From Certhia americana (Eukaryota > Chordata > Aves > Passeriformes > Certhiidae), in NCBI GenBank assembly GCA_018697195.1, contig CM031858.1, forward strand, positions 110,174,944-110,238,943: DNA of 64,000 bases, in the 5' to 3' direction. Within the stretch, counting starts at the first letter, position 1. Each line of letters starts with the position of its first letter. The notes beneath the pieces are model-generated. The model did no database searches. It was not told the origin of the DNA and was given only the letters and a program-made list of their open reading frames with translations. Shown here in pieces: positions 12,411 through 25,844 of the stretch. The translations under genes and the position numbers were made by a program.

Positions 12411-13476
12411 GGCCTCTCCCCTCTTCACCCCCGCCCCTGTTCTCCTCCCTCCTCGGTGCAAACCGGGCAGTTCTTCAGGGGAGGAGCAAGGAAGCCGGGG
12501 ACATTTTCAAGGCTGAGCCACCCCCCAGGTCCCCCCGCTCCCAAACACCCAAGCAATCAAACACACCCCAAATAACACCACCACCACCCCCGCCCCCCAA
12601 CTCCGCGACGCCCAGAGAAACTACCAAGTGACTGAAACTCTGCCGGGCAGGCGAGCAGCCCTGCCTGCCCCACTCGCCGCCAGCCCCCGGTCCCCTCCGG
12701 CCGCTTTGGCAACTCGGCGGCGCCGGGACCCGCTTCCACCCCGGGGGCGGCGTGCCCGGAGCGGGGGGCCCCGGCACTGGCCGGCACCGAAGTTGAGCCC
12801 AGCGCGGGGGCTGCAATACTTCGCACCCCGGAGGGGGGACGGAGGGGGGGATGGAAGCGGCAGCCCCGGGCCCGGCGAGGGGCCGCCCGGCGCTGTCCTG
12901 CCCGGTTTGCTTCTCCTCGCAGCAGACGGCGCCGCGGCCGTAACTCCGGTAACTACGTGAAGTTCAAGTTGGGGGAAGGACGGGGGAGGCGGGAGTGGGC
13001 GGCGGGGAGCGGGGCCATGCCCGGCGGCCTCCCGGTACGGCCGGACCCCGCCGCGCCCCCCAGCCCCGGCCCCGTGCCCGGTCCGGGCAGGGGGGTTGGC
13101 GAGGCTGCCCCGAGCCGCGGCCGCACCTGCGGAGGCTGCGCAGCCACCGACCCGCGCTGACCGCATCCCGCCCCGCGGAGCGCCGCCGCCGCCGCCGCCG
13201 CTCTTCCTCCTCCTCCTCCTCCTCAGCGGGATCCCGCCGAGACCTGCTCCTGCCATTGCAGCGCGCTCAGTCGCTTCTCGCCAGTACTGGGCTTCTTCTG
13301 CCTCCCTTCACCCCCGCCTCGCCCCATTTATCGGCACAGCGAGGGGCTCCCTCCAGCCGCTTCCCCTGCCCCGGCGCCGCTCAGCCCCGCTCCGCGCCCC
13401 GCCGGAGGCTACTGAAACCTCCCGGAGCCTCTCCCTTTAAGTGGACCCCGGTCAATCCCCCCCTCCCCACCGCATG

Positions 13477-13531
13477 CACACACACACACACGCATACATA
13501 CATGCACACACATACACAGACACACACACTC
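13477..13531. repeat. CA-rich microsatellite
   Basis: An imperfect (CA)n tract with interspersed CATA units lies at the upstream edge of the CpG island. Confidence 0.9.
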
Positions 13532-13725
13532 CTCCTCTTCTCCCTCCCCTTCTTTCTTTCTCGTTTTGCCCGTTTCTTGCAATCGGAGTTTATTCTGCAA
13601 ACGCGTTCGTTACACAACTGCCCCCCCCACCCAGCACACACAAACACCCCTTTCCTCTCCCCCAGCAACAAACAAATCAGGAGGCACTAGAAAATGCACG
13701 GAGACGGTTAGACACAAGGCCAGAA

Positions 13726-13734
13726 ACTTACCTG
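13726..13734 (-). other. KLHL14: Predicted splice donor of a non-coding first exon of KLHL14
   Basis: The minus strand reads GAGCAG|GTAAGT, a perfect match to the vertebrate 5' splice-site consensus, with the last exon base at 13732. It lies just outside the CpG island, about 1.6 kb upstream of the strong acceptor at 12149, in the correct order and orientation. Pairing the two gives a 1583-base 5' UTR intron. The exon's 5' limit is not visible; it would include sequence upstream of 13732 towards about 14000. A weaker alternative donor (CCGCAG|GTGCGG) is near 13125. Confidence 0.55.
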
Positions 13735-13826
13735 CTCCACAACCAGCTGCCAAAGTAAAGGTTCACTTAAGCTCCCCCCCAAAAAAATCAATTGTCCTTC
13801 CTTTTTAAAGGTTTGCTCGGTCCTTC

Positions 13827-13897
13827 CAAAAAAAGAAAAAAAAAAAAAAAAAAGAAGAAAAAAAAAAGAGAAGAGAAAGAAAGAAAGAAAAAAAAAC
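13827..13897. repeat. A-rich/GAAA low-complexity tract
   Basis: Runs of A separated by single G, with (GAAA)n near its end. On the KLHL14 strand it is T-rich and lies within the possible non-coding first exon region. Confidence 0.85.
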
Positions 13898-13989
13898 CTT
13901 CTGGTTCCCAACTCGGAGCAGTCACTCTTTACAATTTATTTTGTCGTACATCATTTGATCACCATGAATTAGCAACAGCAAGAAAATGT

Positions 13990-14035
13990 ACGAGAGAGAG
14001 AGAAGGAGAGAGAGAGAAAGAGAGAGAGAGAGAGC
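13990..14035. repeat. (GA)n purine tract
   Basis: A GA-dinucleotide-rich stretch with occasional AAG and GGA interruptions. GA tracts are common close to vertebrate promoters and can bind GAGA-type factors (general knowledge; not shown here). Confidence 0.9.
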
Positions 14036-14330
14036 GCAGAGCTTTCTGCAAGAGAAGAAGAAGAAAAAATGTACGTGTGACAAATTATGCTACCAAGAAA
14101 CAACACATCATTATCCTTGGGCCTGGGGCTCAGTGAGTCGTAACGAGAGTAATAGGAAATCCACGGTTGGGGAGAGAAACGGTCGTGCATGGCCAGTGGA
14201 GAGAGACCATACAGGGGGATGGATGCTGGAGAGACTCGCAAAATTATGGCTCAAGGCTATTGTAAAAATTGTCGAGCGTAAATGACTGCGATTTCAAACA
14301 TCTTTGGAAGAAAGAAGGGGAAAAAGCGAG

Positions 14331-14380
14331 CCCCCCCCCCGCCTCCCTCCCTCTCGCTCTCCCTCTCTCTTCTCTCTCTC
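14331..14380. repeat. C10 run and CT-rich tract
   Basis: A run of ten C is followed by CCT and CT repeats, all pyrimidine on the plus strand apart from a few G. It directly precedes the TATA-like box at 14381. Confidence 0.85.
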
Positions 14381-14387
14381 TATAAAG
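14381..14387 (+). promoter_or_regulatory. TATA-like box of a possible divergent transcript
   Basis: TATAAAG on the plus strand follows a C10 run and a CT-rich tract (14331-14380). Transcription from it would begin near 14410 and run away from KLHL14, as expected of a divergent promoter transcript. No plus-strand coding region follows. It could equally be a chance match next to a simple repeat. Confidence 0.25.
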
Positions 14388-15420
14388 AACCGTCAAGTTT
14401 TAGTGCGCATTGCTAATTAGTCAATTTCTCTCTGCCTTCACAGGCTGGCGACTTTGCTGCTGAGCTGAAACTGCTAATTTCTGTGACCAGCTTTTTTCTT
14501 AGCTGTGATCTGGATGAATGAGTAGCTGTCTCACAGAGATGACAAAAATAAACTCTAATCCCCCCAAAAATTTCCACTACATCTTTCTCATGCATAGATT
14601 TATGATCTTCAAGGGCCCTGTGCAATATGCAAACTTTTTTGTGTGTGTGTTGCTGGGGGGGAAGGGGGGGGAGTAAGTCTTGTGCTCAGGTTGCACAGTA
14701 TTTGTTCTGTATTTCTGCTCTCCCCCCACACCCCAAGAGTGATGGAAATAATGTCTGGTTTCAGTAGCTGATACATTGTCACCCCCCATCCTCTTGTATT
14801 CATATTATTGCTTTGACAGGATACATCCTCCTTCCTTGCAAGTATGATGAGGCTGGAGGGGTGGAAGGGAGAGAAAGTGAGGCTACTAAATGGTGTTAGT
14901 GGTAAAACGTTCCTTTTACATTTGTTCCCCTGCACTGTTCAAGATTTATGATCTTGTTTGAAGGCATATTTTCTCTATCGTTTTTTCTGGTTAGACAACC
15001 GTCTCTGAACTTCACTGTCAGCTCTTCAACAGATAAGGGTTCAGAAGTCACATTTTTTTATTGGAAGATTAGCATATTGTCAGATTTGTCTTTCAGTTTC
15101 AAGACTTTGCAAAGCAGAAGCCTGAACCAAATGGCAGGAAAGCAGCTGCTATTTCACAAACATAACCTTTCAACTTTCTGCCAGAGCTGATACCCTAGAA
15201 ATGTGCATAGCACAGCCCATGGGTTGGGCCTTTGTTTTGGTTTTTGCTCCTTTATAGTTGTAAGAAGCAGAGGGAATTCTTATTCTAGACATTCTGGGCT
15301 TTTTCTTTCCACCAAGGGACATTTTGGTAGAGGACATGTTCTCCACACTTTATCTCATGATATATTGTACCCTCACATTTATAGCTCTGTTCTTCTGTTG
15401 TCAAACCTCCAAATGTCAGG

Positions 15421-15428
15421 AAAAAAAA

Positions 15429-15460
<32 letters not shown>

Positions 15461-15475
15461 AAAAAAAAGAAAAAA
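15421..15475. repeat. Interrupted poly-A run (A27 G A20 G A6)
   Basis: Long A runs broken by single G bases. No retrotransposon body is recognisable before it. Confidence 0.95.
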
Positions 15476-16620
15476 GTGGAACGTATGCCCTTGAATGAAA
15501 TGCAAATGAAAGGAGACTGGAACAACTACTCACAGAAAGTTTTACCTGATGTGAAAGCCTCAAGCCTCATCCCCTTTCACAGATGATGAACAGGCTCCCG
15601 TTAATTAAAACACACACCAGGAGTGGGACTTTGAATGCCAGGTCTCATGGTCTTTCTCTTTGACTTGGCCAAGATGCCAATGTATTTACAGAGCTGGAGT
15701 CAGATTGCTCAGGAATGCAAAGGACTGGAACTGAAAGGCATCAAGGCAGTTTTTGATTTTATTTATTTTTTGGTGACCTTAATAAATAAGTTCTGCCATA
15801 CCTCTCTCTTTTTCCTTGCCCGATAGATCACTTCTCCCTCCATTGGAAGTCAATTATTTCTGCAAGAAAATTCCAAGAGAGGTAAGGCAGCTGATGTTGT
15901 GGAGCATGGTATTCTTCCCAAAATGACAACATCCTGTGCTGGTTCTAAAACCACATTCTTTGATTTGCTCTAGTTGTGGCTCCCTCCCTGCTGCATCCTG
16001 TTGGCCACAGATTTTGACTCCATTGAGATGAAGAGAAATGTGAATTAAAAGATGCCTCCATTTTGATAGTAGCTGGTGTCTTCAGTGATGTGAGTTATCT
16101 CCCAGCTGTAGTAGATGGGAAGAATTATTTTTATATCACACTTTTTATGCTGAACTTTGCTGCCAAAATGGCTGTAAATGAACCCCATGGGGTTTTGTAT
16201 CAGTTTGCGCTGATTCACGTGTCACACACACTTACACCATTGTAAGCTGCCAAAATACATCCTGGTAGCAAGTTTCTTGGACTAGCATACTGGTATGTTT
16301 TACTCTTTAGTGAAAAGACCTGGTTAATTTTTATTTAACTTTGCTACACTAACTCGGGTTGAAATAAAGTTCACTCTTACGTGTATGATTTGTGTTCACT
16401 TATGAATTACACTGGAGAAATATTTCCAAAAGTCCTGGGTATGTTATTTTCTAAATGGTCCTAAATATTTTGAAGGGAAACTTCAAAGTTTCTAACTTGG
16501 GTGCTTGATTTCAAAGTGGAAAATTAAAGTTCATCTCTTACAGATGGCAGGTGTTGGCAGAAAATTCTATGTGCTTGCTTTCTTCTTCTGTTACTCCTAA
16601 ACCTCCTGCACCAGGTAAAA

Positions 16621-16623
<3 letters not shown>

Positions 16624-16659
<36 letters not shown>
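16624..16659. repeat. Poly-T run, 36 bases
   Basis: An uninterrupted run of 36 T. It could be the tail of a minus-strand retrocopy, but the sequence after it is not recognised. Confidence 0.95.
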
Positions 16660-19600
16660 CCTTTGGAGCAAAAGGAGATGTACTTGACACATGGTTTAAG
16701 CAGGGACTATACATATCTCTAATTTAGCTACCTAAAACAGTCACATACTTCAGGGAAACTGCTGGGAGCAAAGCCCATTTCCCCTGAGGCACAGAATACT
16801 TAAGAACCCTGAAGCCTTCCCTATCATAGCTTTAGGGCTCTGCTCCTAAACTGGATTCCCAAAAAACAGTCGGCAGTGGCCCATGCTTTCAACTTTTCAA
16901 AGCCAGGGCTTTGGAGGTGTTGTGCTTTTGTCATCATCCTTTTCCTCAGCTCTTTTCATCCCTGCAAATTCCTCACTTTACCAAAGTCTGATTGCAGAGG
17001 CTTGTGGTGGGGAGCTCAATAGTACAAGCTCCAAATCATATCTTGCCATTAGAGGAAGAGGTCCTGGTGCAGAAGAGGCTTTTATCAAGATAGGATATTC
17101 TATCAAGACAGGATAAGGCACAGTCACTGAAGTCCAAGAGAGCAAACTCAGTAAATAAACTAGGTAAATATATTTCAGTAAGATAAATTTTATAAAAAAG
17201 AGAAATTTTGAATGCCTTTATTGTCTGTGCTTGTAAAATAAAATATGTCTCTGCACAACTGATGCTTTATGGGGGATTTTTTTCAGATTTTGTTGTGATA
17301 TATACTGGTATCCTGGTACATCTCAGAAATCAAGTTACATGCACAGTATCTTTATTATTAAGAGCTGAAATAAGTGTCAATTCTGAACACCTGCGTTTTG
17401 TCATTGAGATTGCTGTCAGAAACAGAGCTTCAGCTGCCTCCTCTCTCTGGGGCATAGGATTTGTGTTTTGTGCAAGTCATCTGGCCTGCTGAACTCTCTC
17501 AACAGTCTGCATTTCTGCCACTGTTGCACTTCAAATGGTAGAACAGAGATTCTGGCACTCACCGGAGCCACCTGGATGTGGATGGGATCTACCACCACAG
17601 GAAAAGAAAGTTCTTTCCAGGGGCCTTCCAGAAAGGTAAAGACTACAGGTGGGCTGGGTTGTTTTTGTTGGGCAGCAAGCAGATCTGAGCACAAGGGTCC
17701 CTTTAGAGGTACAAGTGCAGTATGGACAGATGAACAAGAGCAAGACTGACAGCTACCAATGACATTGCTACTCTTTCTGAACATTGCTGTATAATCTACC
17801 CTGAAGCTTCTGACGTGGAAAATCTCTAAACTCACACTTCTGAAGGCATCACAGTGCACTGTTTCTGGATTACAGATTAACTACTCACTTCATCACTGCT
17901 AGTGTCAGTCTAGGCATAGGGCAGGAGTGGAAGACCCATGAGTTTGGACATCTGGATTTCCACCACAGGCACACAGTGATTGTACCTATGCTGGCTTGCA
18001 CACTTTAGTTTAGCGCCTGGGAGCCATCCAAAGCTCTTAAGTGCCTTGTTGTTACTCTGAGGAAACCCTTTCCCTGGAAACCAAGGTGATGTGAGGCATT
18101 GCAAGGAGCTGAGGGCGGGCAAGAGAATAAAAAGTTGTCTTGAGTCTAATAATATAGATGTAACAACCTTCACCCAGGTGCATTCTTTAATAACTCTGTG
18201 CTTCAGTTAACAAATGCTAAAAAGGGTTTTCATTAGTGCAGTCCAAGACTCTCTCAGCTTGTGGTTCCTCAGCCCCGCTGAGCACATCTGCCCAGCTTCA
18301 CACCCAGCTGGGTATTTCTGAATGTTTGCTATCACAATTGTGATGCCAGTGGCTAGTGCAACTGTGCTATGTGACTGCAGAGCCTGGCACAACTGGGACA
18401 CGAGGAGTCACAGGCATCCTGATTGCCTGTGAGGTGTCCTGGTTGATCCATGCTTGCCTAGTGCTTTGAGAGTCCTCCAGAAGTACTGACTAGTTCTATT
18501 TACACTCACAGATATATTGTGAAGTATTGTTTCTGTGCCTGAATGTACACAAAACAGAAATTTTACTGTAACAGAGTCATAATACCCTTAAGTATTCATA
18601 CTTCTGCCCTATTTACCCAAAACTCTTGATGGGGGTGGACTGGGTGCTGCTACATAGTACCTTAAATGAATGATCCTGAGAGCACTGAAAGACAAGGTGT
18701 TTCTCCTCTCACAGTCCACAAAAAGGCAAAAGAGTAAACAACGTTTAAAAAAAAAATCATTTAATCCAATGCTGTGCAATCAAGATGACATGAATAAAGT
18801 TTGTAGAAAATCAGTAGCTTCTGAAATATCAAAATATCAGGTATTTCCTCTGAAAGAGTTATTAAAATAACTTGGGGGGGAGGCAGAACTCAGAACTGTT
18901 AAAAGAAGCAGCTAAGCTTGGGGAAATTGCAATCTAAAAGCAAGGTGGATTAAGCAAATCCTTCTGTACAGAACCATGCTACAACTAGGAACCCTCTAAC
19001 CATCACTCGGAAAAGCTTACGCTCTGGGGCTCGATTTTCAGGCATATAATACGAGCTTTAGTGATTGTGTCTGCACTGTACTCCCAATTAAGGGATACTC
19101 TCTTGTGCTTAAGTCCATTTCTGTTCAGGAAAGCATTTAAGCATTTCTTAAACCATATTCTTAAGTACTCTCTTGAAAGGGAATGCCTTCCTGTTGTGGG
19201 ATATGTGTCTGCATTTGCCAGTCAGTATGGCTGAATTTTCCCAGCCTGGTGCACACAGGACTCATTGCAAAACTAAGAGGAGGATACATTGGTGGCAAGC
19301 GACACTGTTGATTGCTCTAAAGGCACAGTCAGGCTTTGTAAGTGCTCCACCCCAGTTGCTTAGTTTCTTGAGACAGCGTTTTGAGACACATGGGGGAAAG
19401 GGCAAGCTTCAGAGCAGCAGGAGCTAACTGGATTGCAGTGGCAAGAGTACATTTTTATACAGAAGTAATATATAATCCATAGGTTTAATGTGGCTCTCAT
19501 AAGCCCCAAGATAGCACTATCAGTTTTTAAGGGAGAGAAGAGTTGCAAAAATTTTTTAAAATCCCTTTCAAGCAAAATCTGCTGACAAAGAGCTTTGTTC

Positions 19601-20430
19601 TCCATCCGTCTAAGTTCTCTGGGGACAGAACTCTTTTCCATAGTGCTCCATTTTATCTGCCTTGGGATTGTCTTCTCCTTTGGATGTGGCAGAGAGAACT
19701 CACTGGATGTCCAGTCCCTCATGTGGAAATAACGATGTAAAATGAAATGTGGCATTAGCTTTGACTACCAAGATACTTATTCATTAACAATTTTGGGGAC
19801 ATATGTGTAGAAAAAGGAAAGGAAAGGTGAGTTAAGACTTATGGTTGCCACTTGGTTTTCTCCATCTTTCTAAGACAACACAGAGCACCTTCTGACCAGG
19901 CTGCTTGAAGACTAGGGGTGTGCTTAAATAATGCAGCCTTGTTCTGCTGCAGAGGAGAAGAAGGTGATCTGCCTTGATCTCTCTGTGGAGATCACATGTC
20001 ATTGCTTTCTCAGCAACCAGACTTAGCACCATTGTGAAACAGTGAATGTGCTGCTTCTCCCCTTTCCCAAATTCTATTTTTAAAGTCAAGACCTCAGCAT
20101 TCGAATTAGTTTGCTGGGAGTAAAAAACACAAACACAAAGCATGGAGAAAGGGCTTCATTAGATTGAAACCAGGTAATCTTTAACTTGATGTAGTCAGTG
20201 AAGGTCAAGCATTATTCCCCTAACTGGTGCTGACCCTCACTAGTTGGTGAGGGTGATTTTGGTGAAATCCAGCAGTGGCTCCAGTTTAACCCAAGTAGCT
20301 ACCCGGATAAACAAGTCCTCTGTCTTGTTTCCACCAGGTCCAACTGCAAAATATCTACCTGAGGTTGGTGTAGCATTGTAAAAATACCACTTCTTGTTTT
20401 TCTTTTTTTTTTTTTTTGGTCAGGGATTGT

Positions 20431-20474
20431 ATAAATTTGGTAGCAGATAATCATAAATTTGGTAGCAGATAATC
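20431..20474. repeat. Perfect 22-bp tandem duplication
   Basis: The 22-base unit ATAAATTTGGTAGCAGATAATC occurs twice back to back (20431-20452 and 20453-20474) with no mismatch, which points to a recent local duplication. Confidence 0.97.
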
Positions 20475-23400
20475 TGGGGGGAAATTATGAGGAAGAAAAT
20501 AATCCCTTTCCTTTGCTCAAGAGTTTCTCCTCTTCTCAGCAAAGTAGGAAGTTGTGTCCAGCTCTCTCTGGTTCAAATCTGGCCCAGGCAGTGATAAACG
20601 AAAAGAAGTCATCACTGAAAGTCTGGCAGGACTCTGTGTGTCACCAGCCAGCTGTTTCAGCCCAGCATCTAGTTCACATAATAAAAATATCCTTATATTT
20701 GGCTCTGAGTGACATTGCCTTGGAATACAAGCAGATCATCTTTGGTCTGCTTTGTCAGGAAGGATATGCCAACCATTCACAGCAGATAATCGTTCCCCTG
20801 CACCTTTTCAAAGATTTCCATAGTGTCAAATGGGAAAAGTGGGGGAGTCAACAGTAGCTCTATATCTGTTGTACCAAAGGATTAAGAGGAGACTATAGTT
20901 TTCTCTGATATCAACAAGCTCATTCATGAGCCCTGTATCAAAGGTTAAAAAAGTAAGTGTGAAGGTAGATACCATTAATTCTAAAAAATTGTGATGAAAT
21001 ATAACAAAGCAGTGTTTGATGTTGGAGCCCAGTCATGAGAATTGGATCTCTCTTTTTAATTTTTTTCTTAGGCTCAAGTTGCTTGCATGATTTTCAGGTA
21101 CCTATCGCTCACAAGATAACATCTTCCTGTCTGCCCTATGCCTCATATTCATTTGCACCAAGATATAAATAAACAACCAAAAAATTCTACAGCTGAGAAA
21201 CAACAGTGGAGAAAAATGAAAAAAGCTTTCCATTTTAACTTCATTTGGAAACAGCTCATCAGCAGATAGATCATTGCTGATACAAAGGGACAGTCCTGGT
21301 GGACCCAGTGACTGCTCACACAAGCTATGAATCTGGCCCATTACTATTTTACCTATGATAAAACTGTGAGACAGGCAAAATGAAGAACACCCTTTTGCTG
21401 AGAAATAATTTTTTTTTTTTCAAATTAGACATATTTTAATTACAAAAGATTGCAAAATTGTTGAAAATAATAAAAACTTAGAATTTTTGTGGTGCTTGTC
21501 TCAAGAATAGATACAATGATTAAAAGTGAATAAGATTAAAAGGAAATTTATTTATTGCTCCTTGACTTTGGTTTCAGACTTGAATGGATTTTAAGTGCTA
21601 AGTGACAAACCCTTTAAAATAGGGTTAACAATGGAAATTCAGTCTTTTTTTAAGCCACTGTGGCACTATTGTAACATCCAGGCTTTTTCACTGCCTCAGG
21701 TCCACTGTCAAGAACTCCCAGTGACAGACACCCAGACTAAAACTAGGGCAGTGACCCGAGTTATTTTGGAAGTTACAGCTCAACATACAAGATTTAATGC
21801 AGTAGCTCTGATGACAAAAATGAATTTACCACATGGAATCTCACAACATATTGTGCGGTAACTCAGAAAATAACTTGGGTTACCATTGCAAGTATATATA
21901 TAATACACATTAACAGCATTTATAGACACTGATCTATTAAGTCATTTTCCTACACTACCTTCAGACCTTTTGTCTGAAGCAGAAAAACCATCATTAAAGC
22001 TATGGTTTGCCAGACAATTACTTTGTCAAATCTCAAGAAATTGCATAATAAATTGTATACATGCATCAAACATGAACAGCAGAGGGGTATAACAAGCTGT
22101 GTATTTCCAGTCCACTTGTTCTTTCATCTAAACAGTAGCTGTTGTTTTGAAGAGTAATCCTATGTTCTTTTCAAGGCACAAAATGTACATATACATTTAT
22201 CTATCAAACTAAGTAGAAATAATTGAAACACTTAATATGCACAGTAATAAAGAAATGCATGAACAACTTCATTATTAATGTCTATTGATTATTTATGTCT
22301 TCAAATAGGCAAATGTAGCTACTAATATTTTATCATGTTAGTCTATATGTGCATTTTGGCTTTACCTGTTTATTGGCAAGTTTACTATCCACATTATGGG
22401 TATTTTTATTGCTGTACACTCATTTGCTATGCGCATAACTGAGGTCAGTTTACGAACTGACTAGTGTTTACTCAATTTGATTACTATGTAACATTGCTGA
22501 GACTATTCTCCCTTTGGAAAATTAACTGTACAAGGAAGCCCAGTAAATCTTTACTTAAAAATTCCAAACTTTAGATTGATTTCAGCAGTGGGTCTGTATT
22601 GATCTAAAAAGCTTTGCGTTCCTAACTAAAAACTAATCTTTATTTCACCCTTTAGTGACTGCAGCCATAAATATGTTCACTCATACTGGAGTTTAGTGGA
22701 TTAATGGTTATTGGAGATTGTGGCTTCCAACTGGGGTTGGTAAACCTTAACCTTTGGAGGACAACATGAAGGCATTTACCCCCTGCCATCTGTAATAGCT
22801 GGGTCTCCTTTTGACAGTTACCTGAGTGTTAAAAAGAAGGCAGAGCAGGGGATAGGAATTAAAGTACTAGTGGCTCACTTTATCTATCCAATTACTTGTT
22901 ATACTGACTGCTGTATCTGGACCTGGCTCTTTTTCTGATGCAAAGGTGTTGAAATGAAATAATTTGTTTAATCTGTGGTAACAGAACTCTGAAATTTCCA
23001 AGAACTAGAATTAGTTGTTCCACAAAATTCACAGACAGAAGTCTTATGTCTCCTTTCATTTCACCATATTTGAGGGAGATGTTTTATGTGACTCAGGACA
23101 GATCTTCCTCACTGTCTCTGACAGAAGATTTTCAAAGGCAGATGGTAGGAGACATTGTCTTACATCCCACTGCAATGACTTACTAGTTACTATCCCAAAT
23201 ATACTTACACTAATTGTTATAAAAACCATAATTGAAATAATGTCTTAAAGTAGGGTTTATTCCAGAATGTCATGTTCTGAAATAGACGTCAATTAGCACT
23301 TACGTTATGAACAAGCCATCCCTACAAAACTTTAATTCAGTCAAGTCAGTTTAAGTAACTCAAGAAAGCAATGTGAGGGTAGAAATTATTCCCACATGTA

Positions 23401-25844
23401 AGAACTGAAAGATCTGTCCTAACTTTTCATTAAAGAGAATAATGATTATTGAGAACATAAAAAAATTATTTCATTAGCAATACAGAGAAGGTTTCACTGG
23501 AACACGAAATATACAAAATGGTAGATGTCAAGTGATTACATTAACAGACACAATTCAATATCCATTGTTCCAGAAAATATACTGAGCTTAAAAGAGAGAT
23601 TTCTTCTGCAAGAAATATTGACTCGAGCCTGCCTAAATTCAAGGGAGAAATTTATTTTTCGTAAGCAGGTACCATCTTGTGACAGTCATTTCTATAATTA
23701 TTCCCATTTGAGAGCATAAGGGATACTTGTGTCAAAAAGGGTGCCTGGTTTTTGGAAACTGATCTTATTTTAAAACCTTTCTTTCTATTTCTATTAATTC
23801 TTCTAGTTTTGCAAATCAAATTCCCAGGAAGGGAGATTGCTTTTGTAATAACATAGAATTGCAGCTGCTGGCAGCTGTTGCAAATGATTCCAGGCAATTT
23901 ATGTCCCTAAAGACATTTTCCCAACATCAAGGTAATCAGGGCCAGTGGGATATAATCTGGGACAGTTTTAACAACAAGTTTCCCATCCTGGATCAAAAAA
24001 ACACAGTCCCGGTGGAGATGGAGGTTGCCTGTTGTGTCTTGACATACACTCCTAACACTTAGCTGCAGATTTTACATCTGTTTTGTTTATTAAACTAAGA
24101 GTGTTGACTCAAATATTTAAACAAAGGTAACAAGAGTCTGGGAATACCAGACATCTGGTAATCAATGTGTTACCCTTATTCTAACATTTCATATGTTTTA
24201 CCTTTTCTTTATTCCTTCAGTGTTCTCTGACCCATCTCCCAACTTCAGATTGCTTGAAATTTTGGTCAAGAAGGTCAAAATGCCCTGGGGTGCATGGGGT
24301 GTGGTCCCACTGTTTGATGTCATCATATCAGATGGAAGCAGGCTTTCTGGGGGTCGTTTAAGAGCTTTGGCTATCAGCAACAACTACTGGGGCTTTGTAA
24401 AAATAATTTCAGTTTTAGTAACAAAGCACTGGCTTTCTGAAGTGTGTAGGTTTCTAGAAATCTTTGCTGATCTGAAAGTTTGTAATCCCTTAGTTGGCAA
24501 AATAAGCCTTAAACTGGAGACAATGGAAAGAACAGAGCGTCCTTATGCTGCAGGAGGCTGAGGGGACAAAAATCCGTCTCTTCAAGCATGCAAGGAGAAT
24601 GTCCCCAAAATGATGGCTGTTAAGATTATCCTAAAAACACTAGGTCATTAATGGTCCCTAAAGGCTTTGTGTCATATAAATAATTGTGTCATATAAATTG
24701 CAGGTATTTTTTAATTGCCCTTGGGGTGGAAAGAAGAAGAAATAGTCAATTGCTAAAGCTGATCTCTCTGGTTTACATTGAAAGCCTCTTCTAAGTGCAT
24801 GTGTTTGGTGCCATATAGACAAAAGCACAAGAATGAAATGGGTCCTTTTAGCCCAGCATGAAGCAAGAAAAGTGTGTAGTGCTGTGCACCAGCTAGAAGA
24901 GATTGTCCTTCCCTTCAGCACCATCTGTAGAGATTTTCCAACATGTGAGAAATACCTTCATCTGCCTGCCTTGGATGAACAGAAGGAAAATGGGTGTACG
25001 TCTTGACTGCCTATTCCTCTGGTAGTGCAGACCCCATGGTTGTGTGAGCCACTGCTGTAGAGTCAGTGTTGACAGGAAAGTCAAGTGCCCCAGGGAGCAC
25101 TGGTGACAGGAGACCAAACCTCATTTCTGCTGAACCAGTTTTGCAAAACAATTGCAGGGCAAGGAGACCAGCTCTGAGTGCTACCAGGCCATTGGGGTGG
25201 ACAAGTCTGGTGGATCAGTGAGATAATGGCACAAAACAAGGGAAATGAGAGTAGACAGTTGATGTTTTCTGGCTGCAAAAGAAGTATATGAAGTGGGCAT
25301 GGGTTTTGTTGTGGAAAGGAGGCATCACAGGCATCATCAAGTGAGGGGTAAAATATTTCTAGGAATCTTTGTTAAATGTATGGGAGCTCATCACTCATGG
25401 TTGTCTGGCTGAAATCAAAGTAGGGCCACCTGGACTAAGACTTCTCCTCCAGAAATGCTAGGCTGCTTAGAATATTACAGAAAAAAATCAAAGAAATTAA
25501 AAATGACCACATCATTTCACACAGCAGTAAATATGTCATAAGGATTTTTTATCACATGAACTTGATGCACTTTGGGCAGTAAGAAAATAGATTTGATCAA
25601 CAGGAATAACTGCCCTAGAGCTAATATGATCTACTGAGTCACAAATCCTCTTTTTCATAATACTTAAATACGGATTTACATGATGGACTATAACAACTCC
25701 AAATGCACCGTTTATATTTATCATATAAATAATGATGAGCTTTCAAATTAGAATGCAGATCAAAATAGCACACTAGTTATTCAAATTGCTTCTTGGTTCA
25801 GAAACGTACTCTTTTAAATGGTTCAAAAGTATCAACTCTTTAGA

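Larger units (their letters stand above)
10930..13440. promoter_or_regulatory. KLHL14: CpG island over KLHL14 promoter and first coding exon
   Basis: Base composition changes abruptly near 10930 from AT-rich to very GC- and CpG-rich and stays so to about 13440. The island covers the whole coding exon, the predicted UTR intron and the upstream region. It contains (CCGAG)n at 12299-12323, (CCG)n at 13182-13200 and (TCC)n at 13205-13224. CpG islands of this kind mark constitutive or developmental vertebrate promoters. No TATA box is visible on the minus strand within it, so dispersed start sites are likely (inference). Confidence 0.85.
14450..20430. other. Non-coding upstream flank
   Basis: No gene is supported. 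Open frames are short and unrelated to known domains. The stretch holds an interrupted poly-A run (15421-15475), a poly-T run (16624-16659) and scattered T-rich tracts. The TA-rich sequence just upstream, at 14405-14490, sits close to the promoter and could be regulatory, but I see no decisive motif. Confidence 0.6.

Noticed and set aside
20540..20600. Possible tRNA B-box (GGTTCAAATCT near 20570)
   Set aside because: No matching A-box, no acceptor stem and no cloverleaf could be made around it.
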